A stretch of DNA of 64,000 bases from Scenedesmus sp. ARA3 (lineage: Eukaryota > Chlorophyta > Chlorophyceae > Sphaeropleales > Scenedesmaceae), in assembly GCA_004335835.1 (NCBI GenBank), contig RWJK01001098.1, forward strand, positions 40,105-104,104. The letters are read 5' to 3'. Of this stretch, positions 1-12,877 are shown in pieces; within the stretch, counting starts at the first letter, position 1, and each line of letters begins with the position of its first letter. A model generated the notes under the pieces. The model was not told where the DNA came from and made no database searches. It worked only from the letters and a program-made list of their open reading frames with translations. The position numbers were made by a program, and so were the translations under genes.

Positions 1-1288
1 CAGTCATGCACAATGTGCAATGCAAGCAGTGCTGGGAGTGCACGTGCTCCAGCCGCAATTGGTGAAGAAACAGGAAGTTACATGTAAAATGAAGAGTTCT
101 AGACAAAGCCAGGATCCCGAAGGACGATGGTCATGCACAGCTGCGCACCTACAGGAAGTTACATGTGTTAGTGGCCACCACCTGGTATGGTGTGAGCCAC
201 CACGAGAGCAACGCATGGCCTGGCACCGGAGTGGAGCACCATAGAAGACGATGCACACTCTTGCGCGCCAAATCCTTGAGACATAACCGTAACTTACTGA
301 GTCAGGAGTTACTTTGAAAGGCAGATGGCCTGAGCAGTCGGACGGCTGTTACTTTTGGGTGCGGCATGCAAAAAAAACACGGCGGAGCAGCCGCCATGGC
401 GAGCCAGCACACAAAAAATGCACAGCACAACGTGCACCCAGGCACAAGCCTTGTAAGGGACACAGGTGATGCCAAAGTATGGAGTCATTGGCAGAGCACA
501 CTGCAACCTTGGCAACAGCAGCAACACATCAAGCATCTGGCTGCAGGTGCTGACTCGCCACACACGTGCTCTGCAGGAACCTGCAGGTCCCTGCACTATC
601 TGAAAAAGCACAGAAGAATGGATGCAGTTCTTCCACACTAGAGTATTGGTGTGCCACACACCACCTCAAACAGGGGCTCTAAAGATGCAAAGAATACCAT
701 GCCATTGGCTTTCATGTTGTGTTGTTTGTGCCACGGCAGCTAGGTGCACAACCCAAATGCAAGCATGTATGCTGTGCTGCTGGGTTTTCCCGTGCCATGC
801 TGCGTATGCTGTGACAGCTGGCAGCAGCAGCAACATGCCATGCGCGCATACGATGCACAACAAAATGAAGGGAGCATGCCTGTATAGGCTGCCAGCATAA
901 GCGCAGGCATATATGCTGACAGCCCTCATGCAGAATCATGGAAAAGCGGGTATGCATCATCATAAGTGCCAGACAACACCCGCCACAACATTCGCATTGA
1001 ATCAATTGAATAGTAGGCAGCACGCCGGCTGCAGGCGGCTAGCTGCTTAAATGTGACAGCCAGACAAAACTTGGGGCATCAATCGCAATCGCAACACCAA
1101 ACTCTGCTTGGGTCTGCAGCCCAAGATGAAAGCACACACAACACAAACACACGCCGCTACGCTGCTGTTGAAATGAAATGGCTCTGAGGGTGCTCCTTGG
1201 CATGAATGTAGCACATGATTCATGCACTAACCCACATGCTGCACCCTGTGGCAAAACTCTGTGCTGTTTCTGGCACATATGCTGGAAA

Positions 1289-1337
<49 letters not shown>

Positions 1338-1864
1338 CAAACACGCACACACACAGACATTCCACAGAAACACACTGCAGCCATATGCTGCAGCGGCCAA
1401 ATCACGCTTAAGTTTCAGTGTTTATACCTCAGCCGCTCCCAAGCCACCACCTAACAACAGCAGGGCTGCTGCTGCTGCTGCTGCTGACATTCCCTGGCCC
1501 CCATCACTACACGCCCAGGCATGCACTGAACAACCCCTCGAAAAGAACTGGCCTCAGCAGCAGCAGCACAGCAGCAACCTGGCTGCAGCAGCAGGTACTA
1601 TTGCATGCTTGGTGCATTTGAGCTGCAGCAGACCCTAAGCAATGAAGAAGACTCACTCCCAAGTGTCACAGGGCACTTTTGTAACTCGCGTCAAGTTGGC
1701 GCTAGGGATACGGCAGCACTGCCAGTCACTTCTTTTCTTTTCCTTTGCTTTTTTGGCGCCAAACACTTGTGTTGCTGGGTGCGGGAATTTCACTGTGAAG
1801 GCAGGCGCCAGGTGTGAAGTTGGAGTTCACGCAGCGAACTTCTCAGCTCTGCACGGTGAACTTC
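1..1864. other. Intergenic, no supported gene
   Basis: No stretch here joins up with convincing splice sites and protein-like composition. The region holds a CA-dinucleotide array near 1290-1332 and lies downstream of the secreted-protein gene that ends at 1865. Short open frames on both strands are rich in Cys, His and Trp with no recognisable domain and look like chance. Confidence 0.6.
1290..1332. repeat. (CA)n microsatellite
   Basis: A pure CA run of about 21 units, followed by a degenerate CA-rich tail to about 1355. It generates poly Thr-His and Cys-Val artefact frames on the two strands. Confidence 0.97.
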
Positions 1865-4331
1865 TTAGTTCTGCCAGGCGGTGCGGCTGATGGGGTCGCT
1901 GTTCACCCTCTCAGTCTGGGCCATGGCGACAGCACGGTCAGCCTGCAGCAGCAGCAGCAGCAGCAGGAAGTGTCAGATACATGTCGACCACGCATTGAAA
2001 CATGCGTATCAGTTGCGTCACACACTCACCTGGACACTATTTGTGAACAAGACGGGAGCATTTAGGTTTGGAACCTCAACCTCACACAGCAGCAGCAGCA
2101 GCAGCGCCCTCCTCACCTGTGCGATCTGGATCCGCCCGTCGGGGTTACCGCTCAGCGCCATGGATCCCACCGGCTGCATAATCATTCAACTGAGCCACGG
2201 CAGCCAGCCACTATGCAGCAATGCCAAATGACCACAGCAGCATGCATTTGACACGCACACTTGCCAAACCCTTCCTCCATTTTAGTCTGATCACCTGTTA
2301 GGATGCATCCAGAGCAGCTTTCCTTTGCAGCCACACGCCCACAAAACGCTGCAGCCACACAAGCGCGCAGCCAAACCCTCCTCACCTGTGCAATCTGGAT
2401 CCTCCCGTTGGGGTTGCCGCTCAATGCCATCGAGCCCACAGGCTGCGCCGTCGTGCCGAACGAGCCGCGGCGGCTGGCCGCAGGCAGTGCGGAGGTGCTG
2501 CCGGTGAGCATGCTGTTGGCGATGACGGTGCCACGGCGGCCACGCTTGCCTCCCTGGTTGACCATGATACTGTCGGAGGCTGCTGCTGCTGTGGCGCCCT
2601 CGTAGCTGCGAGAGTGGAATAGTGCAGCAGCAGCAAAACAACAACTGTTAGTATGGGTGGCGGTGCAGCAGTGACAGCAACATACAAGACAGCTGCCAGC
2701 GCTCGGGTAGCACTGCTGCAGGGTGGTGAGTTCGATGTGCACACATAGCTTCCACTGCCTGTGCGCGCTGCGTTCTTGCCCAGCTTCAGCATATCTTGCA
2801 GTATACATTACAGGCAGCTAACATACAGCCGTGTCAGCAGCAGCTCACGTGTTGGAGTAGGCGACACCTCCCATCATCAGGGCGGGGAACTGGGTGGCTC
2901 CGTTGGACAGGTTGGGCGCACGAGGGGCAATGCCCACCAGGTCAATTGCAGAGCGGGCACGCACCTGCCAGTTGCAAAAGGCAGCATTGACAGCACCTGG
3001 TTTAGAGAGCTAGGTTGATGTGGGTTTCGGCGTCAACTAGGACGGTACGAGGCACTGCAACAGCAAGTTGTGTGTTGCGGCAGCCAAGTTTCCCGCACAG
3101 AAGGACCAGGTGCTGGTGGCTGCTGGCTGGGCGTTGCCTGCTAATCATGCACAATCTCCTGCCTGCAGCTGCGGCTTACACATATACATGCTGATAGCTG
3201 TGGGTTTAGAAAGAAGATTTGAGTTACAAAACCCGCCTGCACCACCTCCGCCTTCCAGCTGGGGTTCATGTTGTCACTGGCTAGTGGCTGAGGGTAGCAC
3301 TGAAATGTCCTCAAACCCACCTGCACCACCTCCTCCTTGCGGTCGGGGTTCAGTGTCACAGGGTCTGACTCAACGGTGGCGTACGACATGCGGTTGCCGC
3401 TGGCCATGTTACGGTAGATACCTGCAGGACACAAAATGGGCGGCAGCAGCAGCAGCAGCAGCACAGCGGTCAGTGATGTAGCGTGGAGGGGTGCGCTGCT
3501 GTGGCTGTGATTCCTGCACACTTCCAAGCTGGACATCAATGCATAGAAGCTCTGCTACTGCACCAGCACCTGCCGTGCAATGCCAGTCAGAAGCTGCACA
3601 GGAAGGCATGCATGCATGTAAGCCAGCTGTGCCAGCTGCATGCACCGTTTGTTCTTTTACAGGCTCCTGCTGTGCACATGCCAGGAGGATGCTGCTCAGG
3701 GATGCATGCATAGCTTTAGCTGTATGTCCAGCTGTGCCAACTGCACGCACCGTTGTATAGGTTGTTGGAGGCGGCCTCAGCAGCCTCGGGCGTCAGTGCC
3801 TGCTTGTTGGCCTTGCTGGGGCGGGGCACAAAAGCACGGGAGTTTGCAAAGGCCAGGTAGCCACTAGGGTCTCCTGGGTCCTCCTTGTCCTGGAAGTGCT
3901 TGCGTAGGGGGCTCTTGGTTTGCCTGAGCAGCCTTGATGCCTCGCAGTGCTGGGTAGCCACTGCAGATATTTGCAGGACAGGCGTAGACAGGGGGAGGCC
4001 GTGAGTAGGTGCATGGTGGAGGCTGCTTTTGCTTATGTTGTGAGTTGCAGGTGATGATGAGCTGCTGCAGCTGCTGGCAGTGAAGTTAGAAGTGGACGTC
4101 GGCATGCGCTGTATCACATGCTCGTCTGTGCTATGGTGGCTGAACTTCTGCATCATTGGAGAGGGAGTTTGGCAGCGTGGCAACTGCATAAGAACAGTGC
4201 TTCTGCTGCTGCTGAAAATGGTCCATTCATGATCCTTTCAGCCAGCACTGCTGTGTAACTGCTGCTGTGTTGCCTTTACCTGCTGCCAACAGCAGGAGCG
4301 CAACGAAGGCCAATTGGTTGTTGGATGCCAT
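1865..4331 (-). CDS. Small secreted protein, family not recognised (258 aa, 6 exons)
   Basis: Exons on the minus strand are 4331-4280, 3960-3751, 3421-3321, 2964-2849, 2605-2386 and 1942-1865; all phases close. The N-terminus MASNNQLAFVALLLLAA is a clear signal peptide created by the first splice, so the product probably enters the secretory pathway or an organelle lumen. The mature part has a basic start, a run near residue 190 with GKRGRRGT, and conserved-looking segments such as SAIDLVGIAPRAPNLSNGA. It ends TAWQN. No catalytic motif is visible and no function is proposed. Diverged copies of the ends of exons 3 and 5 lie in the following introns. Exon joins are well supported; identity is unknown. 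Confidence 0.75.
2111..2171 (-). repeat. Copy of exon 5 3' end and donor in the next intron
   Basis: It repeats about 60 bases of the secreted-protein exon 5 (real copy 2381-2440), including the CAG|GTGAG donor. It encodes GRIQIAQ again with a Asn-to-Asp change beside it. Confidence 0.85.
3230..3275 (-). repeat. Copy of exon 3 3' end in the next intron
   Basis: A diverged copy of 3312-3355, reading NPSWKAEVVQ instead of NPDRKEEVVQ. Its donor position has become GC (CAG|GCGGGT). Confidence 0.8.
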
Positions 4332-6817
4332 CTTAATGACCTGAATCGCTTCTTTCTGCCTCCTGCGAACAGCAAGCGACCAACTCAGTCCGGTCAAACA
4401 GGGCGTTGAGAAGCAGGCGAGGATCCTGCGATAGGCGTACGCCGCACGCCCGCAGACGGACTACCACACTGTGAGTACAACTACTTAAACAGTTTCGAGC
4501 GTCACAGATGTCGCTTATTGGCTCACCTGCGAAGGCTGTCTGTTCAAGGCTTCAAAGCTGAGCGCGAAGTTTGCTTCTCTGCACACTTGAACACGCAAAA
4601 CTTAGCAACAACCTTGGATTACTACTCAGAAGACAAGACGGCTATTCTATTTCATCTGTGGGAGGGCGCGTTTTCTGTAGATGGATTGTAGGTGCAATTG
4701 TAGAGTGTCCGAAACAGGCGCAGATGACGTGGCGTTATGGAACTCAGCATCTTTTACAAACAAAACGCCCATACAAACTTGCTAAATAACATTGCTGCAA
4801 AACATTGCTTGTGCGTTGTGCAGGGTGCTGCCGGCACTGGAGTTCGCAGCTTGCCAGGCCGAGCGCGAGAGCACTCACGTCGATTACGCCTGCTGTGTTG
4901 CTGTGGCAAACCTGGCTTTGCTTCAATGCAAACTTGAACTCTATACAACCCAAATAAGTTCCTTTAATTAATTTATGGGGTCAGGATTTCCAAGTCATCG
5001 CTTTGCCATTGCAGGAATGTTCATGACCCGGTCAGGCCTGGCAGACACACCTGGCAGGGGCCTCGTTGCAATGTGCACTCACGCCAAGATATAGCAGACA
5101 TTGTTTTATTCAGAAATTTGCTATTATACCTCTCGACTCCCTGCCAACAACACCAATGGTCACCATTGACACTAGCTCAGTGCAGGTGCTGTCACACTGT
5201 GACAGCAGGCCCTGCTGTGGTCCTGCAGGACACTGAAGCAGGTGCTGTCCTGCAGGATCCTGCCTGCTGTCAGCTGACTACCCACCTGAAATGGATAGTG
5301 AGGCTCACGCTTCGCCGCTGAATGCACTGCAAGGCCGCTCCAGAACGAGCTATTATCATGATATGATCAGCGACAGCAGGATACATGCATACATGGGATG
5401 GCACTGATCTGAATTCATAATGTCCCGCTGCAGCAGAGCCAGTCAGCAGCTAGATAAGTTACCTTGGCCCAGCAAGCTGCTCAGCTGCCACAGCACAAAA
5501 AGGTCATAATCATTCTCATAATGCCATACAAGCCTTAGTAATGCCATCTTTGTGTATGCAGCACCACATGCTGCAGTAGCCTCCAAATATCAGGCCTACG
5601 TTACAGCTTTCAACCAAAACGCTCATAGCAACTCCAAGCAAAATGCAGTCAAATCTCTCAACAGATGGATCTACGTACTCCAGACCTGGACAGCTACATG
5701 CATCCTGAGCAATCCAGCCAACACAGCTACATCCCTGTCAACAGCAAGCAGCAGCATCGCAGGCTGCAGCTGTGCTGCTGCTTGTGGCTACCAAGCCTAA
5801 AGCCAGGCGCATCGAGTGAAGTGTCAGCTCTCGTGCCCTTCCAAGCCCAGGTTCTACACAAACACACCAGACCATTGGTAACCTTGCATAGCCCAGGGCA
5901 CACAGGTACAGATGTGCTTGAGTCCTAAATGTCACGGCTGAACAAGCAGCACAGCACGCAGCTGACTCAGCTGTGTGACACGTACCATGTCAGCAGCAGC
6001 AGGTAGCGGGGATCCTACACGACCACACCATACACAGCACGTGACGGCTCCGAGCTAGCTTCCTAGCTCTATCTGCAGGAAGTTTGGTGCTGCACTAGCA
6101 TCGACTCAACCGCATGAAGTGCTGCACACAAGCCTAGCTAGCACTGCAAGTTCATGCGCAAGTCATACAATGTAATTCACAACACATTCCTGCCAGTCCT
6201 ACACTCACAAACCTAACCAACAGACTCATTCAGTGACGGCCAGGGGACGCCACAGGCTGCCGTTGGGTGTGTATTGGGTTGCTGCTATCAGTAGGGCGCT
6301 GTTGCGCTAAGCTATCTGCCTGCTACATACCGCCCCCTTTGCCCAGCCCTACTGCAATGCATGCGTGCAGAGAGCAACACAATGCATGCCTTCCACTGTC
6401 GCAGCTCGCCCCACACAACAGTACACAACCAGGCTTGGGAAGGCGTTCTCACCCAACCCATGCGTAACACAGCGCAAGCAGCGCTGCAGGCAGCGCATTC
6501 TGTTCCAATGTGGATAGCATTCATACCCCCAAGTTCTGCACAGTCTCTGATGTAGTCTACCTGCTGAGTCAGTGAAGCATCACACCCGTCCTGCAGCCTC
6601 CAACATCAGCCAGCACTGACACCCGCCTGCGTGGACGGCTGCTGCCGCCGCCGCCGCCGCCGCCGCTGCTGCTGCTGTGACAACAGCCTCCATCCAACAC
6701 CAGCTAGCACTGACAGCCGCCTGCAATGACAGCTGCCGCTGTAGAGCAAGTATGCCTGCTGCCGCTCCTGTTTCAGCCACATCTGTAGCTACTGACGCTC
6801 CTGTTCCAGCTGCAGCC
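4332..6817. other. Intergenic, no supported gene
   Basis: About 2.5 kb between the start of the secreted-protein gene and the stop of the fatty-acid elongase gene. I see no coding exon. Near 5188-5206 there is a short near-palindrome (GCTGTCACA/TGTGACAGC) and nearby GTCCTGCAGGAC motifs. CGC-rich and CTG-rich repeats lie at 6645-6680. Confidence 0.6.
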
Positions 6818-9800
6818 TTAGTGCGCCGCCACCGCGTTTCCTGCTGCCGGCAGTGCATCTGCTGCTGCCACAACCGCGTGGCGCTTGGCGCCCGGCGTGG
6901 GGCTGGGTGAAGCCATGGGCTTGCGGCCGATGCGCTCCAGCAGCGCATTAAGCTTCACCTCAAGGGTGCTAAGGTCATCGTACATTGCCTCCAGGTCAAA
7001 GCCCTGCAATCAATCAATCAGTTAATCAATCAGTTAATCAGTCGATCAACCAGGCAGCAGCAGCAGCACCAGCAGCAGCACCAGCAGCTTCACCTCCAGC
7101 ATATCCATGCTGAAACAAAAATTGCAGGTCAAACACTTTTTGATCACTGCGTAACACAAACATTAACGCATATTTGAGATGCCGCCTCACCTCCCACGCG
7201 TAGCACTGCTCCTTGAAGGTCTTGTTGGCCACCCACACCGCGCTGTTGCACTTGAAGCCGCTGCCAAAGGCCAGCTGCAGCACCTTGTCGCCCTTGGTCA
7301 CGCCCCGGAAGTGCTCAATGAACGCCAGCACATACCTGCGGCAGCAGCAGCAGCAGCAGTAGCAGCAGCAGCAACGCTCCCAGAGTCAGCTGACGGCTTC
7401 CACACACAGCACACAGGTAAGCATCACAAGGCAAGCAATACGCCGGTAACCATAGCAGCTGATGTTGGCATTTTAGCACTTTACTACAACTGGCAGCTGA
7501 TCGTATCATGCCACACCTAATGCAGCCAAGGCAGCATGCTAGAGCCGCCAGCATGCCAGCCGGGCACCAGACGCTGCTGCTGCTGACGTTGCCGTAGCGG
7601 TACAGCGCCGCCCTGGAGGGCTAAACCTGAAGCCTGCTCTGCATTGCTTGGTATGTAACACAGTTGGAACACAAAAATATCACGGTTGTAACACGAACAT
7701 AACACGCACCAGACGCTGCTGCTGCTGACGTTGCCGTAGCGGTACAGTGCCGCCCTGGAGGGCTCCACGAAGTCGTTGCTGAGCCCCAGCTCCTTCTGGA
7801 TGGCATCAATCACGCCGCGGCCCCCTGCATGCATTCAAAAGTGTACAGAGATGTGTCAGCATGTCAAATCAATGGTTGTGTGCTCAGCCCCAGTTCCATC
7901 TGGATGGGCATCAATCACACCACGCGCGCCTGCATTGATGTGGCAGCAGCAAAGACACGTCAGATATCGGTGATTGAGTGCGCAGTATCAGCTTTATGTG
8001 GATGCCGTTGATGTGCATCACCAGTCCCAAAGCTCAGGTCACACAGCAAACAAGGGCACCAGCAGGGTTGCCGTCTCACCTGTGTGGATGCAGATGTGCT
8101 GTGCTGCCACCTGGAAGTCAGGGATGTACGGCGCCAGCTTCATGCCCAGGTCATGAAAGCAACCATACATACAAACGCATGTAGCAGCAGTGCTGCCGTC
8201 TCACCTGTGTGAATGCGGATGTGCTGCGCTGCCACCTGGAAGTCAGGGATGTATGACATAATGTGCATCCATAGATCATGACTAGGATTGAAAAACTATA
8301 AATGCAGGCAGCAGCAGCAGCGCTGTCGCACCTGTGTGGATGCAGATGTGCTGTGCTGCCACCTGGAAGTCTGGAATGTACGGCATTATGCGCATCCCTA
8401 GATCATGAAATTAGCCACCGAATTACACGCAGGTAGCAGCAGCAGTGTCGTCTCACCTGTGTGGATGCAGATGTGCTGTGCTGCCACCTGGAAGTCTGGG
8501 ATGTATGGCGCCAGCTTCATACCCAGCAGCTTCCGTGCAGCCATGTTTGCGCCAAACACCAGCATCTCGCTCATGGGCAGCACACGGGGGCCCAGGCTGG
8601 TGATGTTGTCCTTCAGCGCCTTGCCTGAAAGTGACAACCAAAGTAACAGATGTGACAGTGTTATAACAATGTGTGAAGAGTGCATGCTCGCTCATGGGCA
8701 GCACGCGGGGGCCCAGGCTGGTGATGTTGTCCTTCAGCGCCTTGCCTGCAGCAGCAAAGCGACATCGGACCCAGCAGCAGCAGCAGAACCAGCGCCTGGA
8801 TAACAACATTGTGCTTGACCCAGTTCCCTGCAAGTTCTCAACTGCTGCACAGCAAACCCACAAGCTGCTGTCCTTCCTGCACCAGTGACCACACGCACCT
8901 GCGATCTTCATTAGCTCCTTGCTCAGCTTCATGCAGCAGCAGCAGCAGCAGACACCAGTCGCCACACGCAACTGCACCGCCCAGCACACACGCACCTGCA
9001 ATCTTCATCAGCTCCTTGCTCAGCGCCACACAGCAGCACCACCACCACCAAATAACAGCATCACTAAACAACAACCCCCTTCCCAAGCAATAAGCAACAT
9101 CTTTCTCCTATCTGCACCTGCGATCTTCATGCGCTCCTTGCTCAGCTTGACGCAGCAGCAGCAGCAGCGACAACAATGCATCGCACCTGCAATCTTCATG
9201 AGCTCCTTGCTCAGCTTCACGCCCCTGTTGCCCAGGCTGTCCTCCATCTCCATCACGCAGTTGTAGCTGGTGTCGTCACCAGACAGCGTCGTGCGCACCA
9301 CGCTGTCCAGACGGTACTTGGAGCGGCTGCAGATGTGATGCAGCAGCAGCAGCAGTGGGCTGTCAGCGATGCTGCATGTCATGGTGATCGTCTGCCAGCT
9401 GTCACAAACACAGCATGCCATGATGCGCAGCAACTATGGCATCGCTTTCCTGCAAGATCCTGCTGTTTCCTGCAAGGCCTTCTCCTTTCCTGCAAGCAGA
9501 CATGCCTTTCCTGCAAGCGCGCCCGCCACCTCTGCACTCACCGCGCCTCGCTGCGCTTGTTGGTCATGAGCATGGCGGCGCCGCCCACGCGGAACAGCAC
9601 GTTGGGGATGAGCATGGAGCGCTGCGTGCCCTTGTACATGTTCTGAGTGATATTCTCGGTGGACACCACCAGCGCATACGTGTCGGGGTACAGCTCCAGC
9701 ATCTGGCGGGCCAGGTCCACAGCAATGGGGCTGGCTGAGCAGCCCATGCCCCCCAGGTTGTAGGTGATGGTGCTCTTGGGCATCTTGAAGTGGTTCATAA

Positions 9801-10613
9801 TGTACGCGCACAGGCTGGGGGTGGGGCAGAACAGGCTGCAGTTGACCACCAGGATGCCCACCTGGGCGGGCTGGATGCCAGTCTTCGCCAGGAGATCACT
9901 GCGAGGCGGAAATGACAGAATGACAGTCATTTTTGGTGTTAGATTGTTTTTTATGTGAGACTGCAGTTGACACCAAGCTGTTCACCTGGGCAGGGCCATA
10001 CCGGTCTCCAGCAGGTCGCTGCAGCACGATGCATCCTCAAAATGGTCGGGCCTTAACTCCAGCTGCAGTAGGTGGCGAATGGCACGCTGAACTTGACCAT
10101 GGCTGCTGCCGCGCTGTCACCTCCCCGCACGATCACCACATTTTATACCCCAGCTGTGTGCTGCTGTGCAGGCGTATGATGTAACACGCTGCAAATCACT
10201 TTGAAAAGCAGTCAAACATCTGCAGTCAAACATCAGTCAAACGCCACTCACAAGCAGGCCTTGACCACCACCAGGTTAATCTCCAGCTTGGCCTTCTCCT
10301 TGCTGGTGGTCTGCAGATGTGCTACTTTCTTTTGCATGTGCTACACATAAATATTCAAAAATATGTTATCGTCACTCACGCGCAGGCTTTGACCACGACC
10401 AGGTCAAACTCCAGCTTGGCCTTCTCCATGCTGGTGGTCTGGGGATAGTTGCCCAGCCAGGGCGGCAGGTAGGTCTCATTGCCCAGCCCGCCAAACCACA
10501 GCACCTTGCGCTGGAAGTCAACAGCCTCTGGCGTGAACACCTGGCTGTTCTCGGCATATGCCTCGCTGTCCAGCCGGCTGTGCTTCCAGCTGCGCAAGTG
10601 ACAAATACAACAT

Positions 10614-10659
<46 letters not shown>

Positions 10660-12845
10660 GACAGAGCAAGGTTGGTTACAAGAGCATGGCAACAGTGGCA
10701 TTTGCGCTGAAGGTCAACAGCCTCGGGCGTGAAGACCTGGCTGTTCTCAGCATAGGCTTCGCTGTCCAGCCAGCTGTGCTTCCAGTTGCGGTGCTTCCAG
10801 TAATTGGCCAGTGTATGCATCACCGTTGGCGGTAGCGGCGGCAGCAGCAGAGAAAGAGCAAGGACGAAGCTTGGTTGCTTGATGTTGGGTACAGGGGCAT
10901 GAAACCAATGAGGCCTGGCTATTGTCCATGACAGGCGGCAGCAGCTCATTGCCCAGCCTGCTGTGCTTCCTGCTGCACTTGTTTGCATGCATGTGTGGCT
11001 TAACGTGAAGGTGGACGCGCTTGCAGGAACATTGATCGGCAACAGCAGCAGCAGCAGAGCAAGGGGAGGAGGAGCGATTGAATTCAACAGTGACAAGGGT
11101 GTTGATGGCTGGCTGGCTGGCGGGCGCGCAGTCCATGGTGCAGCAGCAGTTGACAAGACGCCTGCAGGGTTGCTTGCAGGAAGGATGTTTCAGCTGCGGT
11201 CTGCTCTGTAACAAAAAAATCCAGATTTCCGCAAGCTAAACACGGGTTCCTGCAAGCTGCTGGATGCCGGCCAGCCAGCTGCATCATGCACTGCTGCCAC
11301 CCCTGCGCTGGTGAGGCTGCCTTTTCCCTGCTGCTGCTGCTGCTTCCATAGCGGCACCAGCTATGTTGCCTTCCTGCACAAAGAAGTCCGCTTGCAGCCA
11401 CAGCTGGCATACACAGGTGGCTGCTGCTCCTGCTTCGCTGCGTGATCTTCCGCTTGCGCTGCCTAGCCTGCTGCTGCTGCTGCTGCACTTTCTGCCCTGC
11501 TGCTGCTGCTGCTGCTGCCGCACCTGTCATCAGGGCGCTGTGCAATGTAGTCCACAAGGTAAATGGATGGCTTGCGCAGCGCATGCCAGGCCAGCGCGGC
11601 TGCCAGAGCGAGAGCACACACAGCAACTAAAGTGAACTGCAGCAGCAGCAGCAGCAGCAGCAGTAGCAACAGCAGCAGCAAGGTGGTGAGCGCAGCTAAG
11701 CGTGATGCTGGCGGCCTGGTGGTCGTTTGACAAGATATTGAATGCGATGTGTGATGTGCTGCTGCTGTGGTGCCATGTGAACAGTAGCGCAGCTGCTGGT
11801 ATTGTATGCTTGGAACATACTGTTTGGCTGGATCTTGAAGCCTTGTCTTAGCATTTACTCACCAGGTCGAATGTCAAGGTCGTCTCCCGCGCCAGCACCA
11901 GCAGCTGCTGAAGCTCGCCAGTGGCCCACATGCTCTGCAGCTTAAACTGCGCGCAACAGGAAAAAGAGTGCGTGATTTCATGTCAGTCCTGCAGCTGCCT
12001 GGTTACAGGCTGTACTGTCAAGCCGGGAGAGTGAGGGCACTTACCGCCAGGGCTGCACCAGCAGGCAGGCCGATTCCCGGCACTGCATGCTTGAAGGCAA
12101 ACTCCAGCACCTTCTTGAAGCGCGCCAGTGCAGGCGAGTCTGCATCCAGTGCGCAAAAGGCTCAGAATCAACTGCACCGTGCAAGGAAACGCAGCCGTCG
12201 CCAGCAGCCGCGCAGCTCACCAGGCATCCTGCCTGGAGAATCCAAAACTGCCATTTTGCTAAGAGCTTAGTCTGCTGTGCTGGCAGGTGGCCCCTAACAG
12301 CAGTGGTGATTGAACGTGATGGCTGTACAGTGCCAACCGAATCTCTGCCTAGACCTTTACGCCGTTTGCTGCTGTAATCAGTGCAACTAGAGAACTGCTG
12401 GTCGCAAGTCAGCTTCTCGCTCGCTGTCCTGCTCCGTCACTAGGGGCGACCCCTGTGGTACGCTTGTGGTATATTTTGTGGGCAACAGTCAGCCTTCAAA
12501 TTAACATCAAAGTTAAGTTGATGGGTTGGAAGTGTGTTTACTGCTGGCAATTTGCAAAAAGCAACAGAAGTCGTTGCAGTTGTCTTGTCCCTGCTGTGCC
12601 TCGGTGGGTTTGTGGGGAGAACGACATGCGGCGGCACATCCGCCTGCAGAAAAAGCTTCCGCAAGTGCTGCTGGTGGATCGTGTATTATAGACCATCAAG
12701 TAGAGCAGTCTGGTCACAGAATTGCTACGCTACCACCTTCATCACAGTCATGCATGCTAGCATTTCGCTTTAGAGTCGCTCAGAATCGGCTCATCAAGTT
12801 AACGTCTGTAGCAGCGGCATCCATTGGCTTACCTGCCCCTGACAT
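6818..12845 (-). CDS. Very-long-chain 3-ketoacyl-CoA synthase (FAE1/KCS family, 541 aa, 11 exons)
   Basis: Condensing enzyme of the ER fatty-acid elongase: malonyl-CoA plus acyl-CoA gives 3-ketoacyl-CoA and CO2. Minus-strand exons: 12845-12833, 12139-12045, 11946-11863, 11636-11524, 10589-10380, 9898-9542, 9326-9187, 8624-8457, 7824-7710, 7335-7191, 7003-6818; all phases close. A membrane helix ([17 protein letters not shown]) precedes [12 protein letters not shown], the usual KCS N-terminal signature. The active-site triad is intact: Cys about 225 in GMGCSA, His about 392 in HICIHTGG, Asn about 425 in YRYGN, almost the numbering of Arabidopsis FAE1. [11 protein letters not shown] is also present. 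The start is the first ATG after an in-frame stop. Only one N-terminal helix is obvious, where plant enzymes have two. Its introns carry many copies of its own exon ends. Confidence 0.97.
7560..7950 (-). repeat. Copies of both ends of synthase exon 9
   Basis: 7560-7620 repeats the exon 9 3' end (real 7711-7770, [14 protein letters not shown]). 7880-7935 repeats its 5' end (real 7780-7825). Both keep a splice-like junction, so the exon is flanked on each side by a partial copy of itself. Confidence 0.85.
8070..8400 (-). repeat. Three tandem copies of synthase exon 8 3' end
   Basis: Copies at about 8075-8150, 8202-8265 and 8329-8395 repeat the real 8452-8525. Each has a donor-like CACAG|GTG and encodes (I)[15 protein letters not shown] with few changes. 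The period is about 125 bases and AGC-rich spacers separate them. Confidence 0.9.
8683..8750 (-). repeat. Copy of synthase exon 8 5' end
   Basis: Near-identical copy of 8560-8630 with its own acceptor (ctgcag|GCAAGG). It encodes [19 protein letters not shown]. Nearly identical sequence suggests a recent event. Confidence 0.9.
8890..9160 (-). repeat. Three tandem copies of synthase exon 7 3' end
   Basis: Copies at about 8896-8930, 8997-9032 and 9117-9150 repeat the real 9183-9225 ([11 protein letters not shown] and the following donor). Short CAG-rich or CCA-rich spacers separate them. Confidence 0.9.
9960..10320 (-). repeat. Copies of synthase exon 6 5' end and exon 5 3' end
   Basis: 9963-10025 is a diverged copy of 9838-9900. 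10246-10320 is a diverged copy of 10372-10440. Both lie in the intron between exons 5 and 6, each beside its parent exon. Confidence 0.8.
10617..10660. repeat. (CAG)n run in synthase intron 4
   Basis: About 14 AGC/CAG units just upstream of the exon 5 acceptor on the minus strand. Confidence 0.95.
10690..10800 (-). repeat. Copy of synthase exon 5 5' part
   Basis: Repeats about 90 bases of 10503-10590, including [17 protein letters not shown] and an acceptor-like site. A further short fragment lies near 10950. Confidence 0.85.
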
Positions 12846-12877
12846 GTTGAGTGCCTGACCACTGCCTCGCACTCACC
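12846..12877. promoter_or_regulatory. 32-base divergent start-codon gap
   Basis: The synthase ATG (12845, minus) and the LON-domain ATG (12878, plus) are separated by 32 bases. Any core promoter must lie inside the opposite gene, or the two transcripts overlap. I see no TATA-like box in the gap itself. Confidence 0.7.

Noticed and set aside
1215..1640. Frames with His-Thr and Cys-Val runs
   Set aside because: Produced by the CA dinucleotide array.
8070..8530. Regular repeats with spacers resembling a CRISPR array
   Set aside because: The repeated unit encodes part of the neighbouring synthase exon and ends at its splice donor, spacers are CAG-rich and related, and the genome is eukaryotic.
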